Shown here in pieces: positions 9,918-18,458 of a stretch of 37,253 bases of DNA. Numbering within the stretch: the first letter of the stretch is position 1; every line of letters begins with the position of its first letter. A program made the translations under genes and the position numbers. This DNA is from Bacteroidota bacterium (GTDB lineage: Bacteria; Bacteroidota; Bacteroidia; Bacteroidales; F082), in the NCBI GenBank assembly GCA_003650425.1, contig QMPP01000006.1, positions 1-37,253 on the forward strand, given 5' to 3'. The notes beneath the pieces are model-generated. The model did no database searches and had not been told where the DNA came from. It saw nothing but the letters and a program-made list of their open reading frames with translations.

Positions 9918-10934
9918 ATGAGTATATATATTTTAGGTATTGAATCTTCGTGCGACGACACTTCTGCAGCCGTGTTGCAAAACACCCGTATGCTATCGAG
10001 TGTCATTGCCAACCAGGAGGTGCATCAAAAATTTGGTGGCGTAGTCCCCGAGTTGGCTTCACGTGCTCACCAACAGAACATTATACCGGTGGTGGAGGTG
10101 GCGTTGCAAAAGGCAAAGATAACCAAAAATCAGTTGAGTGCCGTTGCTTTTACACGTGGTCCTGGATTGCTGGGCTCGTTGTTGGTGGGAACCTCTTTTG
10201 CCAAGGCCTTTGCCATGGGGCTCGGTATTCCTATCATCGAAGTTAACCACCTAAAAGCGCATATCTTGTCGCATTTTGTAGAGGATGATGCTCAACAAAA
10301 TCACCCGGAGTTTCCCTTTTTATGTTTGACTGTCTCGGGAGGCCATACCCAAATTGTAAAGGTGAATAGCGCTTCCAACATGGAAATATTGGGAAAAACC
10401 ATTGATGATGCCGCTGGCGAAGCGTTCGATAAGGCTGCCAAAATTATGGGGCTTCCTTATCCCGGAGGGCCTGAAATTGATAAGTTGGCCGGCACAGGTA
10501 ATCCCTTGGCCTTTTCTTTTCCTGAACCACGAATTGGCAATTTAGACTTTAGTTTTAGCGGGTTAAAAACATCTTTTCTTTACTTCCTTCGGGATAGGCT
10601 TAAAGAGGATGATGACTTTATTGAAAAGCATAAAGCCGATTTGGCAGCATCCATTCAGCATACCATTATTTCTATATTAATGAAGAAGTTGCGGATGGCT
10701 GTAAAACAAACCGGGCTAACCCAAGTTGCTATTGCGGGAGGCGTGTCGGCAAACTCCGGTTTGCGTCATGCTATTGAAATGGAATCGGAAGCCGGCGACT
10801 GGAAAGCTTTTTTGCCTCCTTTTAAATATACTACCGACAATGCGGCTATGATTGCCGTGGCAGGCTATTTTAAATATCTCGATGGAGAGTTTACTTCGCA
10901 AGATATTACCCCTTATGCAAGGGGAGGCTTTTAA
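9918..10934 (+). CDS. tsaD: tRNA N6-adenosine threonylcarbamoyltransferase
   Basis: MSIYILGIESSCDDTSAAVL, HQQNIIPVVEVAL, GPGLLGSLLVG, NHLKAHILSHF, SGGHTQIV: classic TsaD/Gcp motifs. ATG 9918 chosen over upstream TTG 9894. Confidence 0.97.
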   Translation: MSIYILGIESSCDDTSAAVLQNTRMLSSVIANQEVHQKFGGVVPELASRAHQQNIIPVVEVALQKAKITKNQLSAVAFTRGPGLLGSLLVGTSFAKAFAMGLGIPIIEVNHLKAHILSHFVEDDAQQNHPEFPFLCLTVSGGHTQIVKVNSASNMEILGKTIDDAAGEAFDKAAKIMGLPYPGGPEIDKLAGTGNPLAFSFPEPRIGNLDFSFSGLKTSFLYFLRDRLKEDDDFIEKHKADLAASIQHTIISILMKKLRMAVKQTGLTQVAIAGGVSANSGLRHAIEMESEAGDWKAFLPPFKYTTDNAAMIAVAGYFKYLDGEFTSQDITPYARGGF

Positions 10935-11049
10935 CAATGACACCGGATTATTTAATTTTGTCATGAAAATCTAATCATTTTTTGAAGTTTTTTTTACTTA
11001 TCTTTGAATCGATTTTAAAATGGATAACATTATTGTTAAATAATATTGT

Positions 11050-11736
11050 ATGGATATTAAAACCAGGGTTTTATTACTGATTGGCTTCTTGGCATTAACC
11101 ATTTTCGGTGCTTGTCACCAAGGAGGTGTAACACCAGGCCCTGACCCTTCTAAGCCTGATTACGATTTCTCGCAGTCATCAAAAGATTATCTCTATTTTT
11201 TACCCAACAGTTATTGGGTGTATCAAAACGATAGTACCCTGAATGCCTATTCGGTAAAACTTTTCTCGGCACACGAAGAGATACGTCAAAGTGGAGCCGG
11301 TGCTTCCCAATACACGTATAATGCCTATTGGATGTATTATTCAAACAATGATGCCGGGTTACTTAAAGGAGAGCTTTTTTCAACTAACTTTAGTGTGCCC
11401 GACGATGTGCCGAATACAGAGGAACGGATTTATTTTGACGATAACCATTATAAAATTGCTTTTGCCCCAATGTATCCTTTCGGACAGCGAATTTTGCTTG
11501 GTGGCGAGGAGGGTACTTTTATTAATAAGGAATTTTTGGATGTTATGCCGGTAAGCGACAAAGTGTATGATAGTGTTTATCACTCCATCTCAGAAGATTA
11601 TACTGCTGCGGCTCCCGATACGGTATTTTATCATTTCTATTTTGCAAAACATTACGGCTTGATTAAGTATAGCATATTGCATAAAAATAATGCGGTTAGT
11701 TTTAGCTTGTTGGAATCTAACGTGCTTCAAGAATGA
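11050..11736 (+). CDS. hypothetical lipoprotein
   Basis: Signal peptide with lipobox-like LTIFGAC; start ATG at 11050. TATCTTTG at 10999-11006 could be its promoter. Confidence 0.75.
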   Translation: MDIKTRVLLLIGFLALTIFGACHQGGVTPGPDPSKPDYDFSQSSKDYLYFLPNSYWVYQNDSTLNAYSVKLFSAHEEIRQSGAGASQYTYNAYWMYYSNNDAGLLKGELFSTNFSVPDDVPNTEERIYFDDNHYKIAFAPMYPFGQRILLGGEEGTFINKEFLDVMPVSDKVYDSVYHSISEDYTAAAPDTVFYHFYFAKHYGLIKYSILHKNNAVSFSLLESNVLQE

Positions 11737-11770
11737 TTAAAAGTTTGTAAATCAAAAAATTAGTATTAAG

Positions 11771-12373
11771 ATGAAAAAAGCATTTGTATTTTTGGCCATG
11801 ATGGCTATTGTTGTTAGCGTAAGCGCCCAAAAAGTTAAACTGGTTGATGGAAACCTTAAATTTTTAAAGGGTCAAAAAGTGATTAAAGCCGAGTTTACTT
11901 ACAATAACATGAAGATTGGTAAGATGAAGGCTGATGATTACATTAACAAAAAAGTTTCTGAGAAGAATAAAAAAAAGGCCGGCTCTGGCGATATCTGGCT
12001 AAAGAAGTTTAAGACTGATTTGGATACTGCTTTTCCAAGATATTTTGTTAATATGTTTAACATGTTTAAAAAGCATCTGGCAGTGGCTGACATAGATGGA
12101 GCCGAGGCTGACTACACGATGATAATCAACACCACTTTTATTGAACCCGGATACAATGTGGGCATCAGTAGCAAACGGCCTGAGGCTGCCATGGATGTGT
12201 CAATTGTTGCTAAGGATAATCCTGATAAGGTGTTAGCAAAATTTGAAATTACCAAAGCACCCGGCGGTTCTATGTTTGGTTCGGGATACAGTTTTAAAGA
12301 CAGAGTGGGCGGATGTTACGAAAATGCAGCGAGCCGTCTAGCCTCCTATTTTCTGAAGAAAAAAATATTTTAA
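11771..12373 (+). CDS. hypothetical secreted protein
   Basis: Signal peptide MKKAFVFLAMMAIVVSVSAQ; 200 aa ORF ending at 12373. Confidence 0.75.
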   Translation: MKKAFVFLAMMAIVVSVSAQKVKLVDGNLKFLKGQKVIKAEFTYNNMKIGKMKADDYINKKVSEKNKKKAGSGDIWLKKFKTDLDTAFPRYFVNMFNMFKKHLAVADIDGAEADYTMIINTTFIEPGYNVGISSKRPEAAMDVSIVAKDNPDKVLAKFEITKAPGGSMFGSGYSFKDRVGGCYENAASRLASYFLKKKIF

Positions 12374-12471
12374 AAAAAGGCTGCTCTTTCCCTCCAATTG
12401 GAATGCCAACAGTAAACATGAAATTACTGTTATGAACGTCGCTTTGGATTGTTAAAGGTTTCAGGTTAATA

Positions 12472-13611
12472 TTAACGTTGTGTTACTGTCAGGTAGTTAT
12501 AAACAGGGTTGGCATACAAATGTAAAAACAAATTCCATAATTCATCTTTATTGCCATTCGGTAAATATTGATCAATAGTTGAAAATCGTTTTTTAAATAA
12601 CCCGAGTGTGGAGTCATTATACTGATTGCTATGGATGCTGTTTCCTTCCAATAAATCGTAAGCCAGCCAGTTAACGGGCCATAACTTGTAGTTTTTGTAT
12701 ATTTCTTTATCAATTTGTTGTGCCACCAATGCAAGGTAGGCGTTATTTAGTTTTTTTGCTTTAATACTATCCAGTACATTGTTAAGTGGGATTCCCATGG
12801 CAAAATGTATTCTTCCTTTATGACCTGTGATTCCGCCAATCGTACTTTGCAGGTCTTCTTTTTCCTTTTTAATGTATGTGTTTTGCTTTGATAAGTAAGT
12901 CTCCCGAATTTTCATGATATCGCATGGTTCCCATTCATAGGAAATTGAAACAGGGATAATATCGAGCTTTTTGATGGCTTCGTAATAATTGTCCTTTTGA
13001 TAAAAAGAGAGCATTTTTAGAATACTGATTTCGGTTTTGTCGAATCCGTCTTTGGTTCTGCCCGGCCGCTGTGCCACCCATACGGAGCTATTGCCATTTA
13101 TTATTTCGTTGCTGATGTATTTAGATAGTCGAATAGAGTTAAATAGTAATTCGCGGGGAGAGCCATCCCGAATAACGGTTATCATTTTGTTTACTTTAGC
13201 GGCTTGTTCAAAGAATGGAGAGATGATAAGGTTGTTACCAAAAGTAATTTCGGCCGTTTCAAAGTTCTTATCCATTAAAATAATGTTCAGAATACCCGAG
13301 TCGAGCAGAATGTCCCTGTGGTTACTTAAAATTGTGTGGCCTGTGTCAGTAAAATTTTCAAATCCGCTTGTGCTTAACCCGTCCGACGATCGTGCCAGAA
13401 TACGGTGAATAACCTTGTGCATGAAATGTTGCTGTACATCTTTTACCGTTTTTGAGTTAGCAAAAATTTTCCTGTATTTGTCCTGCTCTCCCGGAAAAAG
13501 AAAATCAAGCACCGATTGAAATTTGCTGTTGGATACAATTTGCTCAATGGCAGGTGCAATTTCATCATCCCTAAATGGCCTGATTGAATCAAAATCCTGT
13601 TCACTCATCAT
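12472..13611 (-). CDS. PlsB/PlsC-like acyltransferase
   Basis: TGHTILSNHRDILLDSGIL (NHRD...D motif), WVAQRPGRTKDG. Start set at ATG 13611; upstream TTG at 13635 lies inside a putative -7 box (TAACTTTG, 13633-13640). Confidence 0.75.
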   Translation of the reverse strand: MMSEQDFDSIRPFRDDEIAPAIEQIVSNSKFQSVLDFLFPGEQDKYRKIFANSKTVKDVQQHFMHKVIHRILARSSDGLSTSGFENFTDTGHTILSNHRDILLDSGILNIILMDKNFETAEITFGNNLIISPFFEQAAKVNKMITVIRDGSPRELLFNSIRLSKYISNEIINGNSSVWVAQRPGRTKDGFDKTEISILKMLSFYQKDNYYEAIKKLDIIPVSISYEWEPCDIMKIRETYLSKQNTYIKKEKEDLQSTIGGITGHKGRIHFAMGIPLNNVLDSIKAKKLNNAYLALVAQQIDKEIYKNYKLWPVNWLAYDLLEGNSIHSNQYNDSTLGLFKKRFSTIDQYLPNGNKDELWNLFLHLYANPVYNYLTVTQR

Positions 13612-13632
13612 TTTATTTCTGTTTTGGTTTAG

Positions 13633-13640
13633 CAAAGTTA
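13633..13640 (-). promoter_or_regulatory. putative -7 element (TAACTTTG) for the divergent acyltransferase
   Basis: Matches TAnnTTTG on the minus strand, 22 nt before ATG 13611. Confidence 0.45.
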
Positions 13641-13662
13641 CCTAAATATTTAAAATATTAGT

Positions 13663-13670
13663 TATTTTTG
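13663..13670 (+). promoter_or_regulatory. putative -7 element (TATTTTTG) for the ACP/dar genes
   Basis: Matches TAnnTTTG, 21 nt before ATG 13691. Confidence 0.5.
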
Positions 13671-13690
13671 CAACCTTAATTCCGATAAAA

Positions 13691-13936
13691 ATGCAAAAAG
13701 AAGATATAATAGAAAGAGTTAACCTATTTTTGGTAGAGGAGTTTGAACTGGAGGAGGAGCAGCTTGTAGCCGAAGCTTTGTTAAAAGATGATTTGGATAT
13801 TGAAAGCCTCGATTTTGTTGATATTGCAGTTATCATCGAAAAAGAGTTTAACTTTCAGATGAAAACCGAAGAGATGGCCAAGTTGAAAACACTCAACGAC
13901 TTTTATAACTATCTTGATCAACAACTGAATAAGTAA
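13691..13936 (+). CDS. acyl carrier protein
   Basis: 82 aa; KDDLDIESLDFVDIAVIIEKEF contains the D-S-L phosphopantetheine attachment context. Confidence 0.92.
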   Translation: MQKEDIIERVNLFLVEEFELEEEQLVAEALLKDDLDIESLDFVDIAVIIEKEFNFQMKTEEMAKLKTLNDFYNYLDQQLNK

Positions 13937-14835
13937 TGGCTACCTGGCAAGGTAAAACGCGAGGTGGTGTAGCCGGATATCTTACCTTTATTTTTATTTT
14001 AAAATATCTTGGGCTAAATTTTGCCTATTTCATTTTACGTTTTGTAGTGGTGTATTTTGTTCTATTTGCTCCGTTGGCACGCAAATCGTTGTGGTTTTAT
14101 TTCCGAAAAATTCATGGTTGGGGATTTTGGAAAAGTTTTATCGGACTTTTTCGTAACTTCTATATTTTTGGGCAAACATTGCTCGATAAGGTAGCTTTAT
14201 TGTCGGGAGTCACAACAAAATTTACTTTTGATTTTGATGGAGAAGAGCATTTACGTAAAATGGCTTTGGAGGGTAACGGGGGTATGCTTATCGGGGCACA
14301 TCTCGGCAACTGGGAAATTGCCGGACAGCTACTCGATCGCCTTGAAACCCGCGTTAATATTGTAATGCTGGATGCCGAACATCAAGCCATTAAAAAATTA
14401 CTCGACGCTGTCATTCAAAAACGGGAGGTCAATATAATTCCGATTAAACCCAATAGCTTCGAACATCTTTTCGCCATCAAAGAAGCTTTGTTTAATAATG
14501 AGCTGGTAGTAATCCATGGCGACAGGTACATTCCCGAAAACAAAACGGTAACTAAATTGTTTATGGGTCGTGAAGCCGATTTCCCACTAGGGCCTTTTCA
14601 GCTGGCAACTAAATACAATAAGCCGGTTACCTTTGTTACTGCCGTGAAGGAGACAAAACGGCATTACCATTTTATGGCCACCTCTCCGAAAGTATATTCC
14701 AACAAGCCGGGGCCACAGCGAAAACAGCAATTAACCCTGATTATGTCTGATTATATTTCCTGGCTCGAAGATAAGGTTGCAAAATATCCCTACCAGTGGT
14801 TTAATTATTATTATTTTTGGAAACTTTTGAAATAA
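13936..14835 (+). CDS. lysophospholipid acyltransferase, LpxL/HtrB-like
   Basis: GAHLGNWEIAGQLL (HX4E motif), VIHGDRYIPENKTV, FPLGPFQLATKYNKPVTFV. Overlaps the ACP stop by one base (taatg). Confidence 0.85.
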   Translation: MATWQGKTRGGVAGYLTFIFILKYLGLNFAYFILRFVVVYFVLFAPLARKSLWFYFRKIHGWGFWKSFIGLFRNFYIFGQTLLDKVALLSGVTTKFTFDFDGEEHLRKMALEGNGGMLIGAHLGNWEIAGQLLDRLETRVNIVMLDAEHQAIKKLLDAVIQKREVNIIPIKPNSFEHLFAIKEALFNNELVVIHGDRYIPENKTVTKLFMGREADFPLGPFQLATKYNKPVTFVTAVKETKRHYHFMATSPKVYSNKPGPQRKQQLTLIMSDYISWLEDKVAKYPYQWFNYYYFWKLLK

Positions 14836-14870
14836 GTTGGACTATTGTACAAAATAGCAGGAGATATTAA

Positions 14871-15122
14871 GCTCTACCCCGGGGTTTAGCCCGGGATAGA
14901 TGGGGCTTTAACCTGAGCTCTGCCCCGGGCTAAACCCCGGGATAGAAAGGGTTTAGCTTGAGTTTTACCCCGGGCTAACCCCCTAGGTAGAAAGGGTTAA
15001 CCTGAGCTCTGCTCCGGGCTAAACCCCGGGGTAGAAAGGATTTAGCTTGAGTTTTACCACGGGCTAAACCCCTATGTAGAAAGGTTTAGCTTGAGTTTTA
15101 CCCCGGGCTAAACCCCGGGGTA
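14871..15122. repeat. tandem/palindromic repeat array, six ~44-45 bp units, first core inverted
   Basis: Units at 14871, 14915, 14960, 15004, 15049 and 15093 share ccccgggctaaaccccgggg-type cores; 14875-14898 is the reverse complement of 15099-15122 with one mismatch in 24. Confidence 0.95.
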
Positions 15123-15169
15123 TAATAGACTTCGTGATGATGTAATAATTGTATATTAATAAAAAGTGG

Positions 15170-16240
15170 ATGAAAGATTACGGAAACGATACTAAATCAG
15201 CGTTGCTGGCTAAGTTTGATGCGCAAAAAATCACTTTTGGTCCCATTATGTTTCAAGCGGCAAAAGCCCTTCGCGATTTGGGAATCCTGGAATATCTGAT
15301 GAAAACCCGTCGGAAAGGAGCTGCCATTGAAGAGGTTGCCGAGGCACTTGACCTGTCGGTTTATGGAGTAAAGGTGTTGCTTGAAGCTGCCATTAGCCTT
15401 GAAATGGTGTTGGTGCGTGAGGATAGATTTTTTATAACTAAAACCGGTTATTTTTTATTGAGCGATAAGCTTACCCGTGTTAATATGGATTTTACACACG
15501 ATGTTAATTATCTTGGCATGTTTCATCTGGAGGAGGCCATAAAAAATGGTAAACCTGAGGGGTTGAAAGTCTTTGGTGAGTGGGACACGGTTTATGAAGC
15601 ACTGTCGGAGTTGCCGGAGAAAGTACGAGAGAGTTGGTTTGGTTTCGATCACTACTATTCCGATGTGGCTTTTCCCGAAGTGCTGCCTGTGATTTTTAAC
15701 GAAGGAGTTAAGAAGATGATGGATGTGGGTGGAAATACTGGTAAATTTGCTATCGAGTGTGCTAAATTTTCTGATGATGTTGAGGTTACTATCCTTGACT
15801 TGCCCGGTCAGCTTAAGGATGCCGAAAAAAATATTGTTGCCAATGGTTTTGAACAGCGGGTGAATTTATTTCCTATTAATTTGCTTGATGCTGAAGCCCC
15901 ATTCCCAAAGGGTCACGATGCCATTTGGATGAGCCAGTTTTTGGATTGTTTTTCGCAAGAGCAGATACTCACTTTGCTAAAACGAGCCAACGATGCACTA
16001 GATAAAGAAGGTTCGGTTTATATTTTGGAAACCTATTGGGATAAGCAGGCTTTTGAAGCATCTACGTACAGTTTGCATGCTACAACGCTCTACTTTACTG
16101 CTATTGCTAACGGAAACAGTCAGATGTATCATTCTGACGATATGCGCAAACTGGTTGAAAAATCAGGGATGGTGATTGAAAAGGAATTTGAAAACATTGG
16201 CGTAAGCCACACCTTGTTTAAATGCAGGAAGAAGAAATAG
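15170..16240 (+). CDS. SAM-dependent methyltransferase (O-methyltransferase family 2-like, with winged-helix N-domain)
   Basis: MMDVGGNTGKFAIECAKF SAM motif I, VTILDLPGQL, WMSQFLDCFS; N-terminal wHTH-like segment. ATG 15170 preferred over TTG 15149. Confidence 0.87.
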   Translation: MKDYGNDTKSALLAKFDAQKITFGPIMFQAAKALRDLGILEYLMKTRRKGAAIEEVAEALDLSVYGVKVLLEAAISLEMVLVREDRFFITKTGYFLLSDKLTRVNMDFTHDVNYLGMFHLEEAIKNGKPEGLKVFGEWDTVYEALSELPEKVRESWFGFDHYYSDVAFPEVLPVIFNEGVKKMMDVGGNTGKFAIECAKFSDDVEVTILDLPGQLKDAEKNIVANGFEQRVNLFPINLLDAEAPFPKGHDAIWMSQFLDCFSQEQILTLLKRANDALDKEGSVYILETYWDKQAFEASTYSLHATTLYFTAIANGNSQMYHSDDMRKLVEKSGMVIEKEFENIGVSHTLFKCRKKK

Positions 16241-16364
16241 ATTGCAACGTAAAAAATTAAGTAGATTTAAAATTCCTGCCCGCCGGTTTTTTGAACAAAG
16301 GATGACAGGCAGGCATGACAAAACAAAAGGTAGGTAAATCAAATAATAAGAAAAGTATAAACAC

Positions 16365-17291
16365 ATGAAAAAGATTCTTGTGGTTACCTATTCCCAATCG
16401 GGACAGCTTAACGAAATTGTTGACAATGTTGTAAAAACGTTTAATAGCGATGTTCAGATAGTGATTGAACACCTGCAACCCGACCCCCTATTCCCATTTC
16501 CATGGACTAACATCAGCTTTTGGGATGCCATGCCTGACGCCGTAAGTTTAATACCCCATAAACTCAAACCCTTCGCTTTTAATCCGGACGAGGATTTTGA
16601 TTTAATCATGCTGGGGTTTCCCGTGTGGTTTTTATCACCGGCCATTCCCATGACCTCCTTCCTGAAATCGCCGGAGGCAGCCAAAGTGATGAAAAACAAA
16701 CCCGTTGTTACTGTCATTGGTGCCCGCAATATGTGGGTCAATGCGCAAGAGGATATTAAAAAGATGATTGCTAATAATGGTGGGCGGTTGGTGGGAAACA
16801 TCGCGTTGCGCGACAAGGCCAACAACCTCTCCAGTGTGGTTACCATTATTTATTGGATGATGACGGCCAAAAAAGAGAAACTTTGGGGAATCTTCCCAAA
16901 ACCGGGTATTTCCGATGAAGACATCGCCGCTGCCGCCCGCTTTGGAAAGCCCATTTCCGAATCGTTAACAACGGGCGAGTTTACTGAGTTGCAGCAGAAC
17001 CTGCAATCGCTTGGCTCCATTGACTTGATTCCCAACGTTGTTTTTATGGAGTTGAGGGGTAAAAAGTTTTTTTATAAATGGGCTAAGTTTATTCGGAAAA
17101 AAGGAGAGCATGGTAACCCCAATAGGGTTGGCCGGCTGAAAATGTTTAAATGGTATCTGCTTATTGCTATTTTTGTCGCTTCGCCCATTGCCATTTTGCT
17201 GTTCTATCTGTTTTTACCTTTGACTTGGTGGAACTTTAGAAACAAACTGGCCTATTTTAAGGGGGTTGATTTAAATGATGAACTAATTTAA
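16365..17291 (+). CDS. darA: DarA-like dialkylresorcinol biosynthesis protein (flavodoxin-like fold, C-terminal TM segment)
   Basis: TYSQSGQLNEIVDNVV flavin-binding loop, LIMLGFPVWFLSPAIPM, C-terminal hydrophobic WYLLIAIFVASPIAILLFYLFL; directly upstream of a KAS III-like gene, as in Bacteroidota dar pairs. Confidence 0.8.
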   Translation: MKKILVVTYSQSGQLNEIVDNVVKTFNSDVQIVIEHLQPDPLFPFPWTNISFWDAMPDAVSLIPHKLKPFAFNPDEDFDLIMLGFPVWFLSPAIPMTSFLKSPEAAKVMKNKPVVTVIGARNMWVNAQEDIKKMIANNGGRLVGNIALRDKANNLSSVVTIIYWMMTAKKEKLWGIFPKPGISDEDIAAAARFGKPISESLTTGEFTELQQNLQSLGSIDLIPNVVFMELRGKKFFYKWAKFIRKKGEHGNPNRVGRLKMFKWYLLIAIFVASPIAILLFYLFLPLTWWNFRNKLAYFKGVDLNDELI

Positions 17292-17293
17292 AT

Positions 17294-18430
17294 ATGAATA
17301 ACGTTTACATAACACGCATCGAAAAATTTATGCCCAACGAACCCGTCTCCAACGATGAGATGGAAAGTATTTTGGGATTGATTGATGAGAAGGAGTCAAA
17401 GTCGAGGGCGCTGATTCTGAGAAGTAACGGTATCAAAAACAGATATTATGCACTAGACAAAGAGGGGAAGGTTACCCACACCAATGCACGGCTTACTGCC
17501 GAGTCAATAAAAAAACTCTTTGACGATAAAATTCAATACGATGACATCGATTTGTTGACTGCCGGCACCTCTTCACCCGATGTAATACAGCCCGCTCACG
17601 CATTAATGGTGGCCGGTGAACTGGGAGGCAAACCCATCGAAGCGGTATCGGCTCAGGGCACTTGCAACGCGGGCATGTTGTCGATGAAATATGCTTACCT
17701 GGCTTTAAAGTCGGGTGATAAGGAACGGGCAGTTGTCGCTGGTTCCGAAGCCTTTTCCTCCTGGATGAAAGCCGAAAATTACGAAGCAGAAATCGACAGG
17801 AGGAAAGAAGTTGAAGAGAATCCATACATTGCCTTTGAAAAAGATTTTCTTAGATGGATGCTGAGTGATGGTGCTGCTGCCATGATGATGCAAACAAAGC
17901 CTGAAGAAGGAAAGCCTGCCTTAAAAGTTGAGTGGATTGATGTGCTTACCTACGCGGTAGAGTTGGAAACCTGTATGTATGCCGGATGTGAGAAAGAGAA
18001 AGATGGCAGCATGAAAGGATGGCGCGAGATGACACCACGGGAGCAGCAGGTAAAATCGGTATTTTCTTTAAAGCAAGATGCACGAATATTGCAAAAGCAT
18101 ATAGTCGAAAAAGGGGTGGAGCACCTTAAAATGGTTGTGGATAAGTACAACCTCGACCTCGATAAAGTGGACTACTTTTTACCTCATATTTCATCTATGT
18201 TTTTCAAAAAACCATTGAGTCAGGGATTTAAAGATGCCGGGCTTAAGGTTGACGATAAAAAATGGTTTTTAAACCTTCCCAAAGTAGGAAACGTTGGCGC
18301 GGCTTCTGTTATGCTGATGCTGGAAGAGCTTTTCAATTCCGGAAAACTTAAAAAGGGAAACCGGATTATGCTGATGGTTCCCGAAAGTGCCAGGTTTTCG
18401 TACGCGTTCGCGATGTTAACGGTGGTGTAA
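17294..18430 (+). CDS. darB: DarB-like 3-oxoacyl-ACP synthase III family ketosynthase
   Basis: KAS III residues all present: Cys in AQGTCNAG, His in YFLPHISSMFF, Asn in VGNVGAASV; starts 3 nt after darA. Confidence 0.85.
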   Translation: MNNVYITRIEKFMPNEPVSNDEMESILGLIDEKESKSRALILRSNGIKNRYYALDKEGKVTHTNARLTAESIKKLFDDKIQYDDIDLLTAGTSSPDVIQPAHALMVAGELGGKPIEAVSAQGTCNAGMLSMKYAYLALKSGDKERAVVAGSEAFSSWMKAENYEAEIDRRKEVEENPYIAFEKDFLRWMLSDGAAAMMMQTKPEEGKPALKVEWIDVLTYAVELETCMYAGCEKEKDGSMKGWREMTPREQQVKSVFSLKQDARILQKHIVEKGVEHLKMVVDKYNLDLDKVDYFLPHISSMFFKKPLSQGFKDAGLKVDDKKWFLNLPKVGNVGAASVMLMLEELFNSGKLKKGNRIMLMVPESARFSYAFAMLTVV

Positions 18431-18458
18431 AAAATTACAACAGATTATTGGTTTATCT

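Noticed and set aside
12408-12431. Terminator aacagtaa-acatgaaa-ttactgtt between convergent genes
   Set aside because: The 8-bp stem is exact but AT-rich and lacks a following T-run; support too weak to call.
14871-15122. CRISPR array
   Set aside because: Units are contiguous near-identical 44-45 bp palindromic repeats with no unique spacers, and no cas genes are nearby.
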